In this document: piece by piece, positions 51,182 to 59,041 of the stretch | Position numbering within the stretch: the stretch's first letter is position 1 | How the letters are laid out: the number at the start of each line of letters is the position of its first letter | Source of the DNA: Pseudomonadota bacterium | Lineage (GTDB): Bacteria; Pseudomonadota; Alphaproteobacteria; Rhizobiales; Hyphomicrobiaceae | Length of the DNA stretch: 64,000 nucleotides | Reading direction: 5' to 3' | NCBI GenBank assembly: GCA_023412805.1 | Contig: JAEZRM010000002.1 | Coordinates: 1 to 64,000, forward strand | Made by a program: the position numbers and the translations under genes | Notes under the pieces: model-generated | Told to the model about the DNA's origin: nothing | What the model saw: only the letters and a program-made list of their open reading frames with translations | Database searches by the model: none

Positions 51182-52669
51182 ATGGCGAAGAGCAATCCCG
51201 CAACCAGCGCTGCGCGCTACATCCTCATCGTGACGGCACTCCTGCTGCCGACGCTGTCGCTCGTGCCGCTCGGTGGGCTCTATCTCTGGGAAAAGGGTTA
51301 TGTGCTGTGGTGGGCACTCGCGGCGCTGATCTGCATTGGCGGAGTGACGCTGATGCAGCGCCTGCTGATTGCCGGCGCAGTGCGCCGCCCGCCACCCGAG
51401 GCTCAGCAGAAGCAGGCGTCCACGGGAGCTGAGACGCCGCTCGATCCGACCTGGAGCCCGCTCGAGCTCAAGGCCTGGGGTGACGTGAAAATGGTCGCCT
51501 CGCGCGTCGATCTCGAGCGCATGAATGATCTCGATGCCGTAGTCACGCTCGCGCGCAACACGATCGAGGTCGTGGCCGAGCGTCTTCACCCCACGCGCGA
51601 GGATGCCGTTTGGCAGTTCACGCTGCCGGAAGCGCTCGCGATCACGGAGCGGGTGAGCCGGCGTCTCGGGCGCATGATCGAGACGAATGTGCCTTTCGGC
51701 GACCGCATGACGGTCTCGCAGTTCCTCAGCATCTATCAGTGGCGTGGAATGCTCGACGCTGCCGAGCGCGCCTATGACATCTGGCGCCTGGTGCGCCTCG
51801 TTAATCCGGCGACGGCCATCACCAACGAGGCGCGCGAGCGTCTTTCCCGCGCGCTGTTTCAATGGGGACGCGAGCATGTCATGCGACGGCTCGTCGAGGC
51901 CTATGTCGAGGAGGTGGGCCGCGCCGCGATCGATCTCTATGGTGGCCGCCTGCGCATTGCGCGCCCATCGTCCGAGGGTGCGGGAAACGCCCCGGAAAGT
52001 GTGAGCGAGTTGACCCGCGCACCGATCACCGTGCTCGTCGTCGGCGCGACAGGCGAAACGCGCGAGACCGTCGCCGCGCTGCTGCGCATGGTCGAGCAGG
52101 ATGAAGCGCGCGCCATGCTCGAGAGCCTGGGTCGCAAGAGCCCGCCGCCATCCACCTGGGATCTCGTTGGGCTCGAAGTGCGCCTTTCCGAGGTCGATGT
52201 CGTGGGACCCAAGAATATCCGCCGTCTCATCGATGAAGTGACAGCCGCCGATCTCGTGGTTTGGGTGCTGCCGCAGGGCGGGGTGACGGAGCCGATGCGC
52301 ATGGCGATTGCCGCGCTCGCTGATCACTTCAAGGCGACGCCGAGCCTTCTCGCGCCGGCGGTACTTCCGATCGAGATCAAGGGTACTGCCGCCTCGTCGG
52401 CGGCGGATGGCAATTCGAGCGCTCTCTCGAGCGAGGGCATTGTCGTGATGCCGCCCGTTCTGATCGACCCGAAGTCGGCGAATCCCGAAACTGACGGCGC
52501 CCGGATCGCCGAGTCGTTACGCCGCAACTACGCTCATGCACGCCGTGTGAAGGCTGTGCGTTGGCTCGGCGAGAGGAAGGCGCAGCGGGATTACGTCGGC
52601 GCAGGCCGCCAGGCCGCATCGGCCATTGGATCTGCAGTGCGCTCGATCTTCTCGCGCCGTGGCCCATAG
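51182..52669 (+). CDS. Membrane protein with degenerate GTPase-like domain
   Basis: About 495 residues from the ATG at 51182 (AKSNPATSAARYILIVTALL). Two membrane helices (about residues 10-30 and 36-56) precede a helical region (TWSPLELKAWGDVKMVASRV, RLGRMIETNVPFGDRMTVSQ) and a domain around residues 285-480 laid out like a membrane GTPase. Where the P-loop should be there is ITVLVVGATGETRETVAALL, lacking the GK[ST] residues, while LVVWVLPQGGVTEPMRMAIA resembles the switch/D-x-x-G region. It may be a pseudo-GTPase related to YcjX/YcjF or HSR1-type proteins. The function is unknown. Confidence 0.6.
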   Translation: MAKSNPATSAARYILIVTALLLPTLSLVPLGGLYLWEKGYVLWWALAALICIGGVTLMQRLLIAGAVRRPPPEAQQKQASTGAETPLDPTWSPLELKAWGDVKMVASRVDLERMNDLDAVVTLARNTIEVVAERLHPTREDAVWQFTLPEALAITERVSRRLGRMIETNVPFGDRMTVSQFLSIYQWRGMLDAAERAYDIWRLVRLVNPATAITNEARERLSRALFQWGREHVMRRLVEAYVEEVGRAAIDLYGGRLRIARPSSEGAGNAPESVSELTRAPITVLVVGATGETRETVAALLRMVEQDEARAMLESLGRKSPPPSTWDLVGLEVRLSEVDVVGPKNIRRLIDEVTAADLVVWVLPQGGVTEPMRMAIAALADHFKATPSLLAPAVLPIEIKGTAASSAADGNSSALSSEGIVVMPPVLIDPKSANPETDGARIAESLRRNYAHARRVKAVRWLGERKAQRDYVGAGRQAASAIGSAVRSIFSRRGP

Positions 52670-52749
52670 GTCGAGCACGCTGGCAGACCCTGCAGGTTTG
52701 CGCCCTTTGGATGTGCTGTTTTGACGTACGCCGATTTGTTGTGCCGCCT

Positions 52750-52775
52750 GGAACTGGCGCCGTGACAGGAGCGTT
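52750..52775 (+). promoter_or_regulatory. EcfG-type promoter of the DUF883 gene
   Basis: GGAAC (52750-52754), 17 bases, CGTT (52772-52775), exact consensus boxes, 59 bases before the ATG at 52835. Confidence 0.82.
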
Positions 52776-52834
52776 TCCTCCTTCGAATACACGGGACCAC
52801 AACTGTCGTCCCGCATGTCGGAGGAGTTCATCAA

Positions 52835-53152
52835 ATGCAGTCGGCTAAGACATATCCCCATAGCGAGGGTGGTAACGGCAAGCGCGCGGCAAGCGATATG
52901 GCCGAGCAGGTCGCGGACAAGGCGGCGGAGTACGCGGGTAAGGCCGGCGAGCAGTTCGACCGGGCCGTCGAGGGTGCCGATGCCACGATGCGCTCGGTAG
53001 CCGAGCAAGGGCGTGAGGCCGGCGAGCGCGTGCAGCAGGTTGCCGGCAACTTCAAGTCCGCGGTGGACAAATCCGTGAAGGATCAGCCCATGGCGACGCT
53101 CGCCGTCGTTGGTGCGTTGGGCTTCGTCCTCGGCGCGCTCTGGAAGTCGTAA
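52835..53152 (+). CDS. DUF883 (ElaB/YqjD-like) stress protein
   Basis: A 105-residue protein: a polar helical part (MAEQVADKAAEYAGKAGEQF, REAGERVQQVAGNFKSAVDK) and a C-terminal membrane helix (QPMATLAVVGALGFVLGALW). E. coli YqjD and ElaB of this family anchor ribosomes to the membrane in stationary phase. GGAGGA lies ten bases before the ATG. The EcfG promoter upstream and the next gene 31 bases downstream suggest a two-gene stress operon. Confidence 0.88.
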   Translation: MQSAKTYPHSEGGNGKRAASDMAEQVADKAAEYAGKAGEQFDRAVEGADATMRSVAEQGREAGERVQQVAGNFKSAVDKSVKDQPMATLAVVGALGFVLGALWKS

Positions 53153-53183
53153 GTCACAGGCTTGAGGCGCAGAGGGGATCGTC

Positions 53184-53678
53184 ATGTTCGCGATGCTGTT
53201 CAGGCGTGCTCAGGCGACCGTCGATCGGGCGATCGACGGTCTCGTCAACCGTGCGATCGTGGCAGTCCCATTTCTGATTGCTGCTGGTTTCGGTACTGCC
53301 GCGCTTTCTCTCCGGCTCAATCGTGAGTTCGGGCCGGAGACAGGTTCGCTCATCCTTGCCGGCGGTTTCGCATTTCTCGGCCTGTTGGCAGCGCTCGTCA
53401 TGCGTGGGCGCCACGAAGCCCCCGCGGACGGCGAGCAAGCAGCCGAGCCCTCGCCGGGACCGGGTGCAACAACTACGGACGAAGCCGACGCCCCCGATCT
53501 CGCCGGTGCGGACCGCGAGCTGATGATGGCGGCGCTCACCTCCGCGGCGCCGATTGCTATCCCGGCGATTGTGCGAACCGTCGGACGCAATTTACCGCTG
53601 GTCGCGGCCGTTGCCGCAGCGGCGTTCATCATTTCGCGCGACCAGTCGGCGAGCTCCGCGCTCGAGCCAGGAGAATAG
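53184..53678 (+). CDS. Small membrane protein paired with DUF883
   Basis: A 164-residue protein with membrane helices at about residues 25-45 (AIVAVPFLIAAGFGTAALSL) and 55-73, an acidic Pro-rich loop (about 78-105) and a last helix near 118-148 (LPLVAAVAAAAFIISRD). The N-terminal TVDRAIDGLVNRAIV is amphipathic. Such proteins follow DUF883/YqjD genes in many Alphaproteobacteria, as YqjE follows YqjD in E. coli. It presumably shares the stress promoter at 52750. The exact role is unknown. Confidence 0.7.
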   Translation: MFAMLFRRAQATVDRAIDGLVNRAIVAVPFLIAAGFGTAALSLRLNREFGPETGSLILAGGFAFLGLLAALVMRGRHEAPADGEQAAEPSPGPGATTTDEADAPDLAGADRELMMAALTSAAPIAIPAIVRTVGRNLPLVAAVAAAAFIISRDQSASSALEPGE

Positions 53679-53749
53679 TTCTCGAAAGGCGCGCTAACCA
53701 TTTGTGAAGGCTGTTTTTTAGCCCCGGAGCATAATTCTGCGCCAATTTG

Positions 53750-53774
53750 GGAACCCGGTGGCACCTCGCGTGTT
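53750..53774 (+). promoter_or_regulatory. Near-match EcfG promoter of nepR-ecfG
   Basis: GGAAC (53750-53754), 16 bases, TGTT (53771-53774); one mismatch in the -10 box. Position, 100 bases before nepR, supports autoregulation of the core operon by EcfG. Confidence 0.55.
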
Positions 53775-53874
53775 ATGCAATGCGTCAGCAGCACTCGCGC
53801 GCAGTAAGTGCTTGCGCGAGTCGTGCGGGGCTCAGGCTCCGACCTCTCAATCATAACGGGGTATGGGGGGAAGA

Positions 53875-54123
53875 ATGGCAGACGATCAGAAGCAGAGTGA
53901 CAAGGAAATGCGGCAAGAGGCCAGGATTGTGAACATGTTGTCGGCCGAGGCCGCGCCGGAGACCGGTTTACCGGAAGAAGCACGGGGGCTCATCGGGCAT
54001 CAGTTGCGCGAGGAGTACAGGCGGGTGCTGGCCGAACCCCTTCCCGACAAGTTCTCGAAGCTCCTCGACGAGTTGGCGAAGTCGGAGACGCAGTCCGCGG
54101 AAAAGCCGGAGAACAAGGAATGA
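53875..54123 (+). CDS. nepR: Anti-sigma factor NepR
   Basis: An 82-residue protein. The conserved core IGHQLREEYRRVLAEPLPDK, then FSKLLDELAKSE is the NepR signature that binds EcfG in unstressed cells and phosphorylated PhyR under stress. The ATG at 53875 has GGGGGGAAG upstream and is preferred to the ATG four codons earlier. The stop overlaps the ecfG start (ATGA), so the two are cotranslated in fixed ratio. Confidence 0.95.
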   Translation: MADDQKQSDKEMRQEARIVNMLSAEAAPETGLPEEARGLIGHQLREEYRRVLAEPLPDKFSKLLDELAKSETQSAEKPENKE

Positions 54124-54671
54124 CAGCAGGCAGCACGGGGGACCTGCAGAGCCAGTTGGCAGCGCTCGTTCCGAACCTGCGCGCCTTTGCCCGATCGCTT
54201 TGTGGCGCGGCCGATCAGGCTGACGACCTTGTCCAGGAAACGCTGGTCAAGGCGTGGAAGAGCCGCGCGAGCTTCGATCCCGGCTCCAATCTGAAAGCGT
54301 GGCTCTTCACCATTTTGCGCAACACGTACCTATCGGAGTTGCGCAAGCGGAAGTACGAGGTACAGGACCACGATGGTGAGCTCGCTCAGCAATTGAGTGT
54401 CAAGGATAGTCAGACCGGACACATGGATCTTGTGGACTTCACGAAGGCGTTCGCGGTTCTGTCGCCGGAGCAGCGCGAAGCTCTCATCCTGATCGGCGCG
54501 GAAGGCTTCTCTTATGACGAGGCCGCCCTCATGTGCGGCTGCGCCGTTGGCACCATGAAGAGCCGGGTCAATCGCGCGCGTGGTAAGCTCGCCGAGCTCA
54601 TGGGCGTCGAAGGTGCCGAGGATTTCGGCAGTGATCAGGCTCCCCGGGCGCGCGGCATTGCCGTCGGGTAG
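54120..54671 (+). CDS. ecfG: General stress sigma factor EcfG
   Basis: A 183-residue ECF sigma factor of group 15. Region 2: LRAFARSLCGAADQADDLVQ with ETLVKAWKSRASFDPGSNLK. WLFTILRNTYLSELRKRKYE follows. Region 4: LSPEQREALILIGAEGFSYD with EAALMCGCAVGTMKSRVNRA. It lacks extra domains, as expected. It directs RNA polymerase to GGAAC-N16/17-CGTT promoters, many of which lie within 10 kb of this gene. It is translationally coupled to nepR. Confidence 0.95.
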   Translation: MTAGSTGDLQSQLAALVPNLRAFARSLCGAADQADDLVQETLVKAWKSRASFDPGSNLKAWLFTILRNTYLSELRKRKYEVQDHDGELAQQLSVKDSQTGHMDLVDFTKAFAVLSPEQREALILIGAEGFSYDEAALMCGCAVGTMKSRVNRARGKLAELMGVEGAEDFGSDQAPRARGIAVG

Positions 54672-54753
54672 GTCTTCTTGCCTTGCGTCGCCGGCCGGGA
54701 AAATAACGACCTTTCAGTATGATGGCTTTGGCCGGAAAAAACGGGTAGGTGAT

Positions 54754-54778
54754 GGAACGATTTTCGGGCCGACGCGTT
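54754..54778 (+). promoter_or_regulatory. EcfG-type promoter of phyR
   Basis: GGAAC (54754-54758), 16 bases, CGTT (54775-54778), exact consensus, about 98 bases before the phyR ATG. It closes a positive loop in which EcfG raises PhyR. Confidence 0.85.
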
Positions 54779-54876
54779 GTTCGTCGTAATGACCGGAGCG
54801 GATCATACGAGACGCCACCGGTCTCCTCATTTTCTCCAGAAGATCCCAAGCCTCAACACAGGGGGAGTGGCCGCAG

Positions 54877-55692
54877 ATGACAATCTCTGTTGCCGACCAG
54901 ATTGCGCCGCAACTTCCGTATCTCCGACGCTTTGCCCGCGCCTTGACGGGCTCGCAGGATCGGGGTGATGCATATGTCGTAGCGACGCTCGAAACCTTGG
55001 TCGCCGACCAGCGTACTTTCCGCCGCGATCTCCTGCCTCGCGCGGCGCTCTACCATACGTTCGTGAAGGTATGGGGCGCGCTTCCCATCAATCAGGTTCC
55101 CGAGCCGGTGGAGGCTGCCCCCGGTGGCGTCGTGGAGCGTCGCATCGAGACACTGACGCCTTTGCCGCGTCAGGCGTTTCTCCTTGCCGCACTCGAGGAA
55201 TTTCCGACGAGTGAAATCGCCGAAATTCTCGGGACGACCGAGGACGAGGTTCGCCGACTTGTCGATGTCGCTGGCGCCGAGATCGCCGAGCAGATTACTG
55301 CCGAGGTGCTCATCATCGAGGATGAGCCGCTGATCGCGCTCGACATCGAGGGCATCGTCGGCGACCTCGGCCACAAAGTCGTTGGCATCGCGACGACGCG
55401 CAAGGAAGCTGGCGATCTTGCGCGCAAGGCGAAGCCTGGTCTCGTGCTCGCGGATATCCAGCTCGCGGACGGCAGCTCCGGCATCGATGCCGTGAACGAT
55501 ATTCTTCAGGGTGCCGACATGCCGGTCATCTTCATCACGGCCTATCCAGAGCGCCTGTTGACGGGCGAGCGTGCCGAGCCAACCTTCCTGATCACAAAGC
55601 CCTTCAAGCCGGAAATGGTGAAGGCCGTCATCAGTCAGGCGCTGTTTTTCGACGTGCGCGCCGGCGGCCGCCCACGGGGAGCCGCAGCGTGA
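54877..55692 (+). CDS. phyR: General stress response regulator PhyR
   Basis: A 271-residue protein with an N-terminal sigma-like domain (LPYLRRFARALTGSQDRGDA, LPRQAFLLAALEEFPTSEIA) and a C-terminal receiver: AEVLIIEDEPLIALDIEGIV, phospho-acceptor Asp in LVLADIQLADGSSG, and PVIFITAYPERLLTG with FLITKPFKPEMVK, the FATGUY-type receiver features. When phosphorylated, the sigma-like part binds NepR and frees EcfG. The gene follows ecfG on the same strand with its own EcfG promoter. Confidence 0.96.
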   Translation: MTISVADQIAPQLPYLRRFARALTGSQDRGDAYVVATLETLVADQRTFRRDLLPRAALYHTFVKVWGALPINQVPEPVEAAPGGVVERRIETLTPLPRQAFLLAALEEFPTSEIAEILGTTEDEVRRLVDVAGAEIAEQITAEVLIIEDEPLIALDIEGIVGDLGHKVVGIATTRKEAGDLARKAKPGLVLADIQLADGSSGIDAVNDILQGADMPVIFITAYPERLLTGERAEPTFLITKPFKPEMVKAVISQALFFDVRAGGRPRGAAA

Positions 55693-55933
55693 GGTGTTCC
55701 GAGCATCCAACCCGGTGAGCTGATCTCATCGAAAGAGTGCAAATAAGACCCGTGGATATCTTCGAGGAACTTCCACTTGGCACGATAGACTGCGGTGAGT
55801 TGGAGCCACCCGCAGCAACTGTGGCAGTCAAGCGGGGGGCAGTAGCGAACATGGCCCTGGGCGGGTATGCGCGCGCAGCGGCGTGCCGACGCCTGAAGTG
55901 CACGAAATATTCGATCGGGGTTCGGTGCTGGCC

Positions 55934-57805
55934 ATGACAACGTCGAAAAAGCCGGGCAGGCACGATTCACCTGAGGCCAGTGAGGGCGACATGCGCGGCA
56001 GGCAGTCGACTGGCGCCCGCCTCCCCGCCGCCCGACTCCCCGAAATTCCTATGGGGCTCGCCTCATCACTTCTGGAGTCCAGCCCGGATTGCGTGAAGCT
56101 CGTCGATAGTCAGGGGATTATCTATTACGTCAATCCCGCCGGTTGCGGTCTTTTGGAGCTTGAATCAGGAGATTCCATCCTCGGCCAGCACTGGCCCGAT
56201 CTCTGGCCCGAAGCCGCGCGTCCGACCGTGCAGAAGGCGATGGTTGATGCTCTGCGCGGTGAAATCGTACGTTTCAGCGATGCCTGCCCGACGGCTAAAG
56301 GCACGTCGAAGTGGTGGGATGTCATCGTAAATCCCGTCCGCGGCGCTAGCGGCAAAGTCGAGCATCTTCTTTGCGTCTCGCGTGATGTCACGGCGCAGAA
56401 GATGGCTGAAGTCTCTCTCAAGGCCAGCGAGCAGCGCTTCCGGGCGCTTGCCGACAATATGGCCCAGTTCGCCTGGATGGCTTACCCGTCGGGTTACGTG
56501 TTCTGGCACAACGAGCGCTGGCTCGACTATACGGGATTGGATCCCGTGGAGTCGGCGGGCGAGGGTTGGCACGACGTCATTCACGCCGACTTTTCGGAGC
56601 GGGTCGTCCGGCAGCTGAAACGAGCCTTCGAGAGCGGCGAGACATGGGAGGATACCTTCCCCATGCGCGGTGCCGACGGCACGTACCGCTGGTTTCTGTC
56701 GCGCGCGATGCCGCTGCGCGACGATCAGGGGCGCGTCGTTCTCTGGTGCGGCACGGATACCGACATCACCGACCAGCGGCGCTTGAGCGAGCGCCTGCTC
56801 AAGCATCAGCGCGTCATCGAGCTGTCCCACGAAGCCATGCTCGTTTGGGAGCTCGGTGAGGGGATCATTCTCTTCAATCGCGGGTGCGAGGAGCTCTATG
56901 GCTACGGCAAGGCCGAGGCGCTGGGAAGCATACCTGCTGAGCTGCTGAAGACGCGCTATCCGATGAAGCTCGATGCCATGCTCGAGCACCTTGACGAAAA
57001 GGGCAAGTGGAGCGGCGAGTTGCTGCAGGCCTCGAAGGATGGCGCCGAGATCTGGGTGGACAGTCGCCTGGAGCTGATCCGCACGGGCGGTCGCAGTCTC
57101 GTCGTCGAGACGAACCGCGACATCACCGAGCGGCGCAAGTCCGACGATGTCCGCAATCTCCTGGTGGGCGAGCTCAATCATCGCGTGAAGAACACGCTCG
57201 CGATCGTTCAGGCGATCGTGGCGCAGACGGCGCGCACATCCTCGACGATCGAGCAGTTCGTTGCCGGCCTCAATGGCCGCATCCAGTCCATGTCGAGCGC
57301 TCATCACATGCTGACGGAGGCCCACTGGTCGGGTGCTTCGCTGCGCGAGATCGCGACGTCGCAGATCGAGGTCAGCGCTGGTGAGACCAGCAATGTCGAG
57401 ATTCTCGGGGACGACGTGTTCGTGCCCCCTCAGACAGCGCTCCAGCTTACGCTCATGCTGCACGAACTCGCGACCAACGCCGTCAAGCACGGTTCGCTTT
57501 CACGACCCGAGGGCCGTGTCACCGTCTCGTGGACGACAGCCGTGCGCGATACGCCGAGCATCATCCTCCTGTGGACCGAGCGCGGCGGACCGCCGGTGAC
57601 ACCCCCCGCCGCCCGCGGCTTCGGCACCCTCCTGCTCGAGCGGTCCGGCAAGCTGCCACATCTTCAGGCGAGCCTGGAGTTCGACCCGAAGGGCGTCGTC
57701 TGCCGGATCGAGGCCAAGCTCGGCGCGGCCGGAGAGGGCGAGCAGGCCTACTTCAATCCGCGCCGGCATCACGCGCTCGGCGCCTCCGGCACTGCCGTCT
57801 CCTGA
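55934..57805 (+). CDS. Multi-PAS HWE histidine kinase, probable PhyR kinase
   Basis: About 623 residues. Three PAS domains lie near residues 40-155 (LLESSPDCVKLVDSQGIIYY), 170-290 (ADNMAQFAWMAYPSGYVFWH) and 295-410 (ELSHEAMLVWELGEGIILFN), then the HWE kinase: LVGELNHRVKNTLAIVQAIV with the phospho-acceptor His, LMLHELATNAVKHGSLSRPE and IILLWTERGGPPVTPP (HWE residues all present). No membrane helix, so it senses a cytoplasmic cue. The start is uncertain: GTG 55883, ATG 55934 or ATG 55988, the last with GAGGGCGAC upstream. Location next to phyR marks it as the likely PhyK-type partner. Confidence 0.9.
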   Translation: MTTSKKPGRHDSPEASEGDMRGRQSTGARLPAARLPEIPMGLASSLLESSPDCVKLVDSQGIIYYVNPAGCGLLELESGDSILGQHWPDLWPEAARPTVQKAMVDALRGEIVRFSDACPTAKGTSKWWDVIVNPVRGASGKVEHLLCVSRDVTAQKMAEVSLKASEQRFRALADNMAQFAWMAYPSGYVFWHNERWLDYTGLDPVESAGEGWHDVIHADFSERVVRQLKRAFESGETWEDTFPMRGADGTYRWFLSRAMPLRDDQGRVVLWCGTDTDITDQRRLSERLLKHQRVIELSHEAMLVWELGEGIILFNRGCEELYGYGKAEALGSIPAELLKTRYPMKLDAMLEHLDEKGKWSGELLQASKDGAEIWVDSRLELIRTGGRSLVVETNRDITERRKSDDVRNLLVGELNHRVKNTLAIVQAIVAQTARTSSTIEQFVAGLNGRIQSMSSAHHMLTEAHWSGASLREIATSQIEVSAGETSNVEILGDDVFVPPQTALQLTLMLHELATNAVKHGSLSRPEGRVTVSWTTAVRDTPSIILLWTERGGPPVTPPAARGFGTLLLERSGKLPHLQASLEFDPKGVVCRIEAKLGAAGEGEQAYFNPRRHHALGASGTAVS

Positions 57806-57816
57806 CACGCTCTGAA

Positions 57817-57842
57817 GGAACCCAAATTCCAGCCCACGCGTT
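57817..57842 (+). promoter_or_regulatory. EcfG-type promoter of the 57933 gene
   Basis: GGAAC (57817-57821), 17 bases, CGTT (57839-57842), exact consensus boxes, 90 bases before the ATG at 57933. Confidence 0.82.
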
Positions 57843-57932
57843 CATTTTGCGCGGTGCAAGGCTGCGTTTGCGATGGGGCAGCGATGAGACACGCCGATCG
57901 CCCCTCGACGCACAATTGAACGGAGAACGACA

Positions 57933-58214
57933 ATGTCAGAGATCATGCGCATCGAACCCGAAAAGGCGCGCCAGGACCCTGAAGCCGTCTTCGATCGGCC
58001 GTCGGATATCGAGAAGGAGGTAGGCCTGACGCGTGGTCAGAAGATCGCGACACTGAAGCGCTGGGAGGCCGACGTCGTGCGTCGCCTCGACTCGACCGAC
58101 GAGGGCATGCCGTCGAACGGTGACAACTCCAACGATGCGGTCCTACTGAAAGAGATCAAGATGGTGATCGACGCCATCCAGACCGGTGAGGAAGCACCGT
58201 TGAAGACGCACTGA
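57933..58214 (+). CDS. Small acidic protein with EcfG promoter, unknown function
   Basis: A 93-residue helical protein: ARQDPEAVFDRPSDIEKEVG, LTRGQKIATLKRWEADVVRR and VLLKEIKMVIDAIQTGE. The middle motif GLTRGQKIATLKRWEAD is typical of a small conserved family next to stress genes in Hyphomicrobiales, sometimes annotated as a hypothetical linked to GSR. An exact EcfG promoter precedes it. The N-terminal part before DPEAVF may be flexible. No catalytic motif. Converges with the racemase gene, seven bases apart. Confidence 0.8.
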   Translation: MSEIMRIEPEKARQDPEAVFDRPSDIEKEVGLTRGQKIATLKRWEADVVRRLDSTDEGMPSNGDNSNDAVLLKEIKMVIDAIQTGEEAPLKTH

Positions 58215-58221
58215 CCTGTAG

Positions 58222-58965
58222 TCAGCGCGTACTCTCCTCCTTCAATAATCCCGCGAGCGGGCCGGTGATCGTTTTTGGCTGGCCCGTCTCGTAACCGCCG
58301 CGCTTGGATGTTTTGTGCCCGAGCGCGACGAGCATTTCGGCGAGTTTTACAGCAGCACCGACCCCGTCGATGACGGGGCATTTGTGCTGCAATGCTAGAT
58401 CGCGCGCGAGCTTGGCCATGCCTGCGCAACCGAGCACGATGGCTTCTGCGCGATCTTCGGCGAGTGCGCGCGCGATCTCCTCATTGATCCGCGCGCGCGC
58501 GTCCGAGCGCTCGTCTTCCAATGCCAGAACCGGGACCTCGGCGGCGCGCACATGCGCGCACCGCTCGAAGCCGTACTTCATGAGATTGTGCTCCAACGCG
58601 GGAATGGATCGCGCGAGTGTCGTCACGACCGTGAAGCGGTTCGAGATCAACGTCGCTGCGTGATAGGCCGCCTCGCCAATCCCGATTACAGGGCCGTTGG
58701 CAATCTGGCGCGCTGCATCGAGGCCGGTATCGTCGAAGCACGCAATGACGTGAGCATCAGCGCCTTCGGTCTCGCCCCTGCGCACTTCCATCAGAAGCCC
58801 CGGCAGCGACATCGCCTCGTCATAGTAGCCTTCGATGGAGACGGGACCGGTCGACGAGGTGACCGCCTCGATAGTCGTGCCGTGTGCGGCTGCATCCTCG
58901 GCAGCGCGTGCGATCGTCGCCGTCATTGCCGCGGTCGTATTCGGATTGATCACGCGGATGCGCAT
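58222..58965 (-). CDS. Asp/Glu/hydantoin racemase family protein
   Basis: A 247-residue protein from the ATG at 58965: RIRVINPNTTAAMTATIARA, VIACFDDTGLDAARQIANGP with the first catalytic Cys and AIVLGCAGMAKLARDLALQH with the second. Both cysteines of the two-base racemase mechanism are present, and VINPNTT is typical of the hydantoin racemase HyuA branch. It precedes the peptide/nickel ABC importer operon and may act on a related amino acid or hydantoin. It is the last gene of that minus-strand group. Confidence 0.9.
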   Translation of the reverse strand: MRIRVINPNTTAAMTATIARAAEDAAAHGTTIEAVTSSTGPVSIEGYYDEAMSLPGLLMEVRRGETEGADAHVIACFDDTGLDAARQIANGPVIGIGEAAYHAATLISNRFTVVTTLARSIPALEHNLMKYGFERCAHVRAAEVPVLALEDERSDARARINEEIARALAEDRAEAIVLGCAGMAKLARDLALQHKCPVIDGVGAAVKLAEMLVALGHKTSKRGGYETGQPKTITGPLAGLLKEESTR

Positions 58966-59041
58966 CAGTCTGGTCCCGATCTCGAAATTCGCCACTGCTC
59001 GCACGAAGCGGCAAGCATAGGCGAATAACGCGACGATCACA

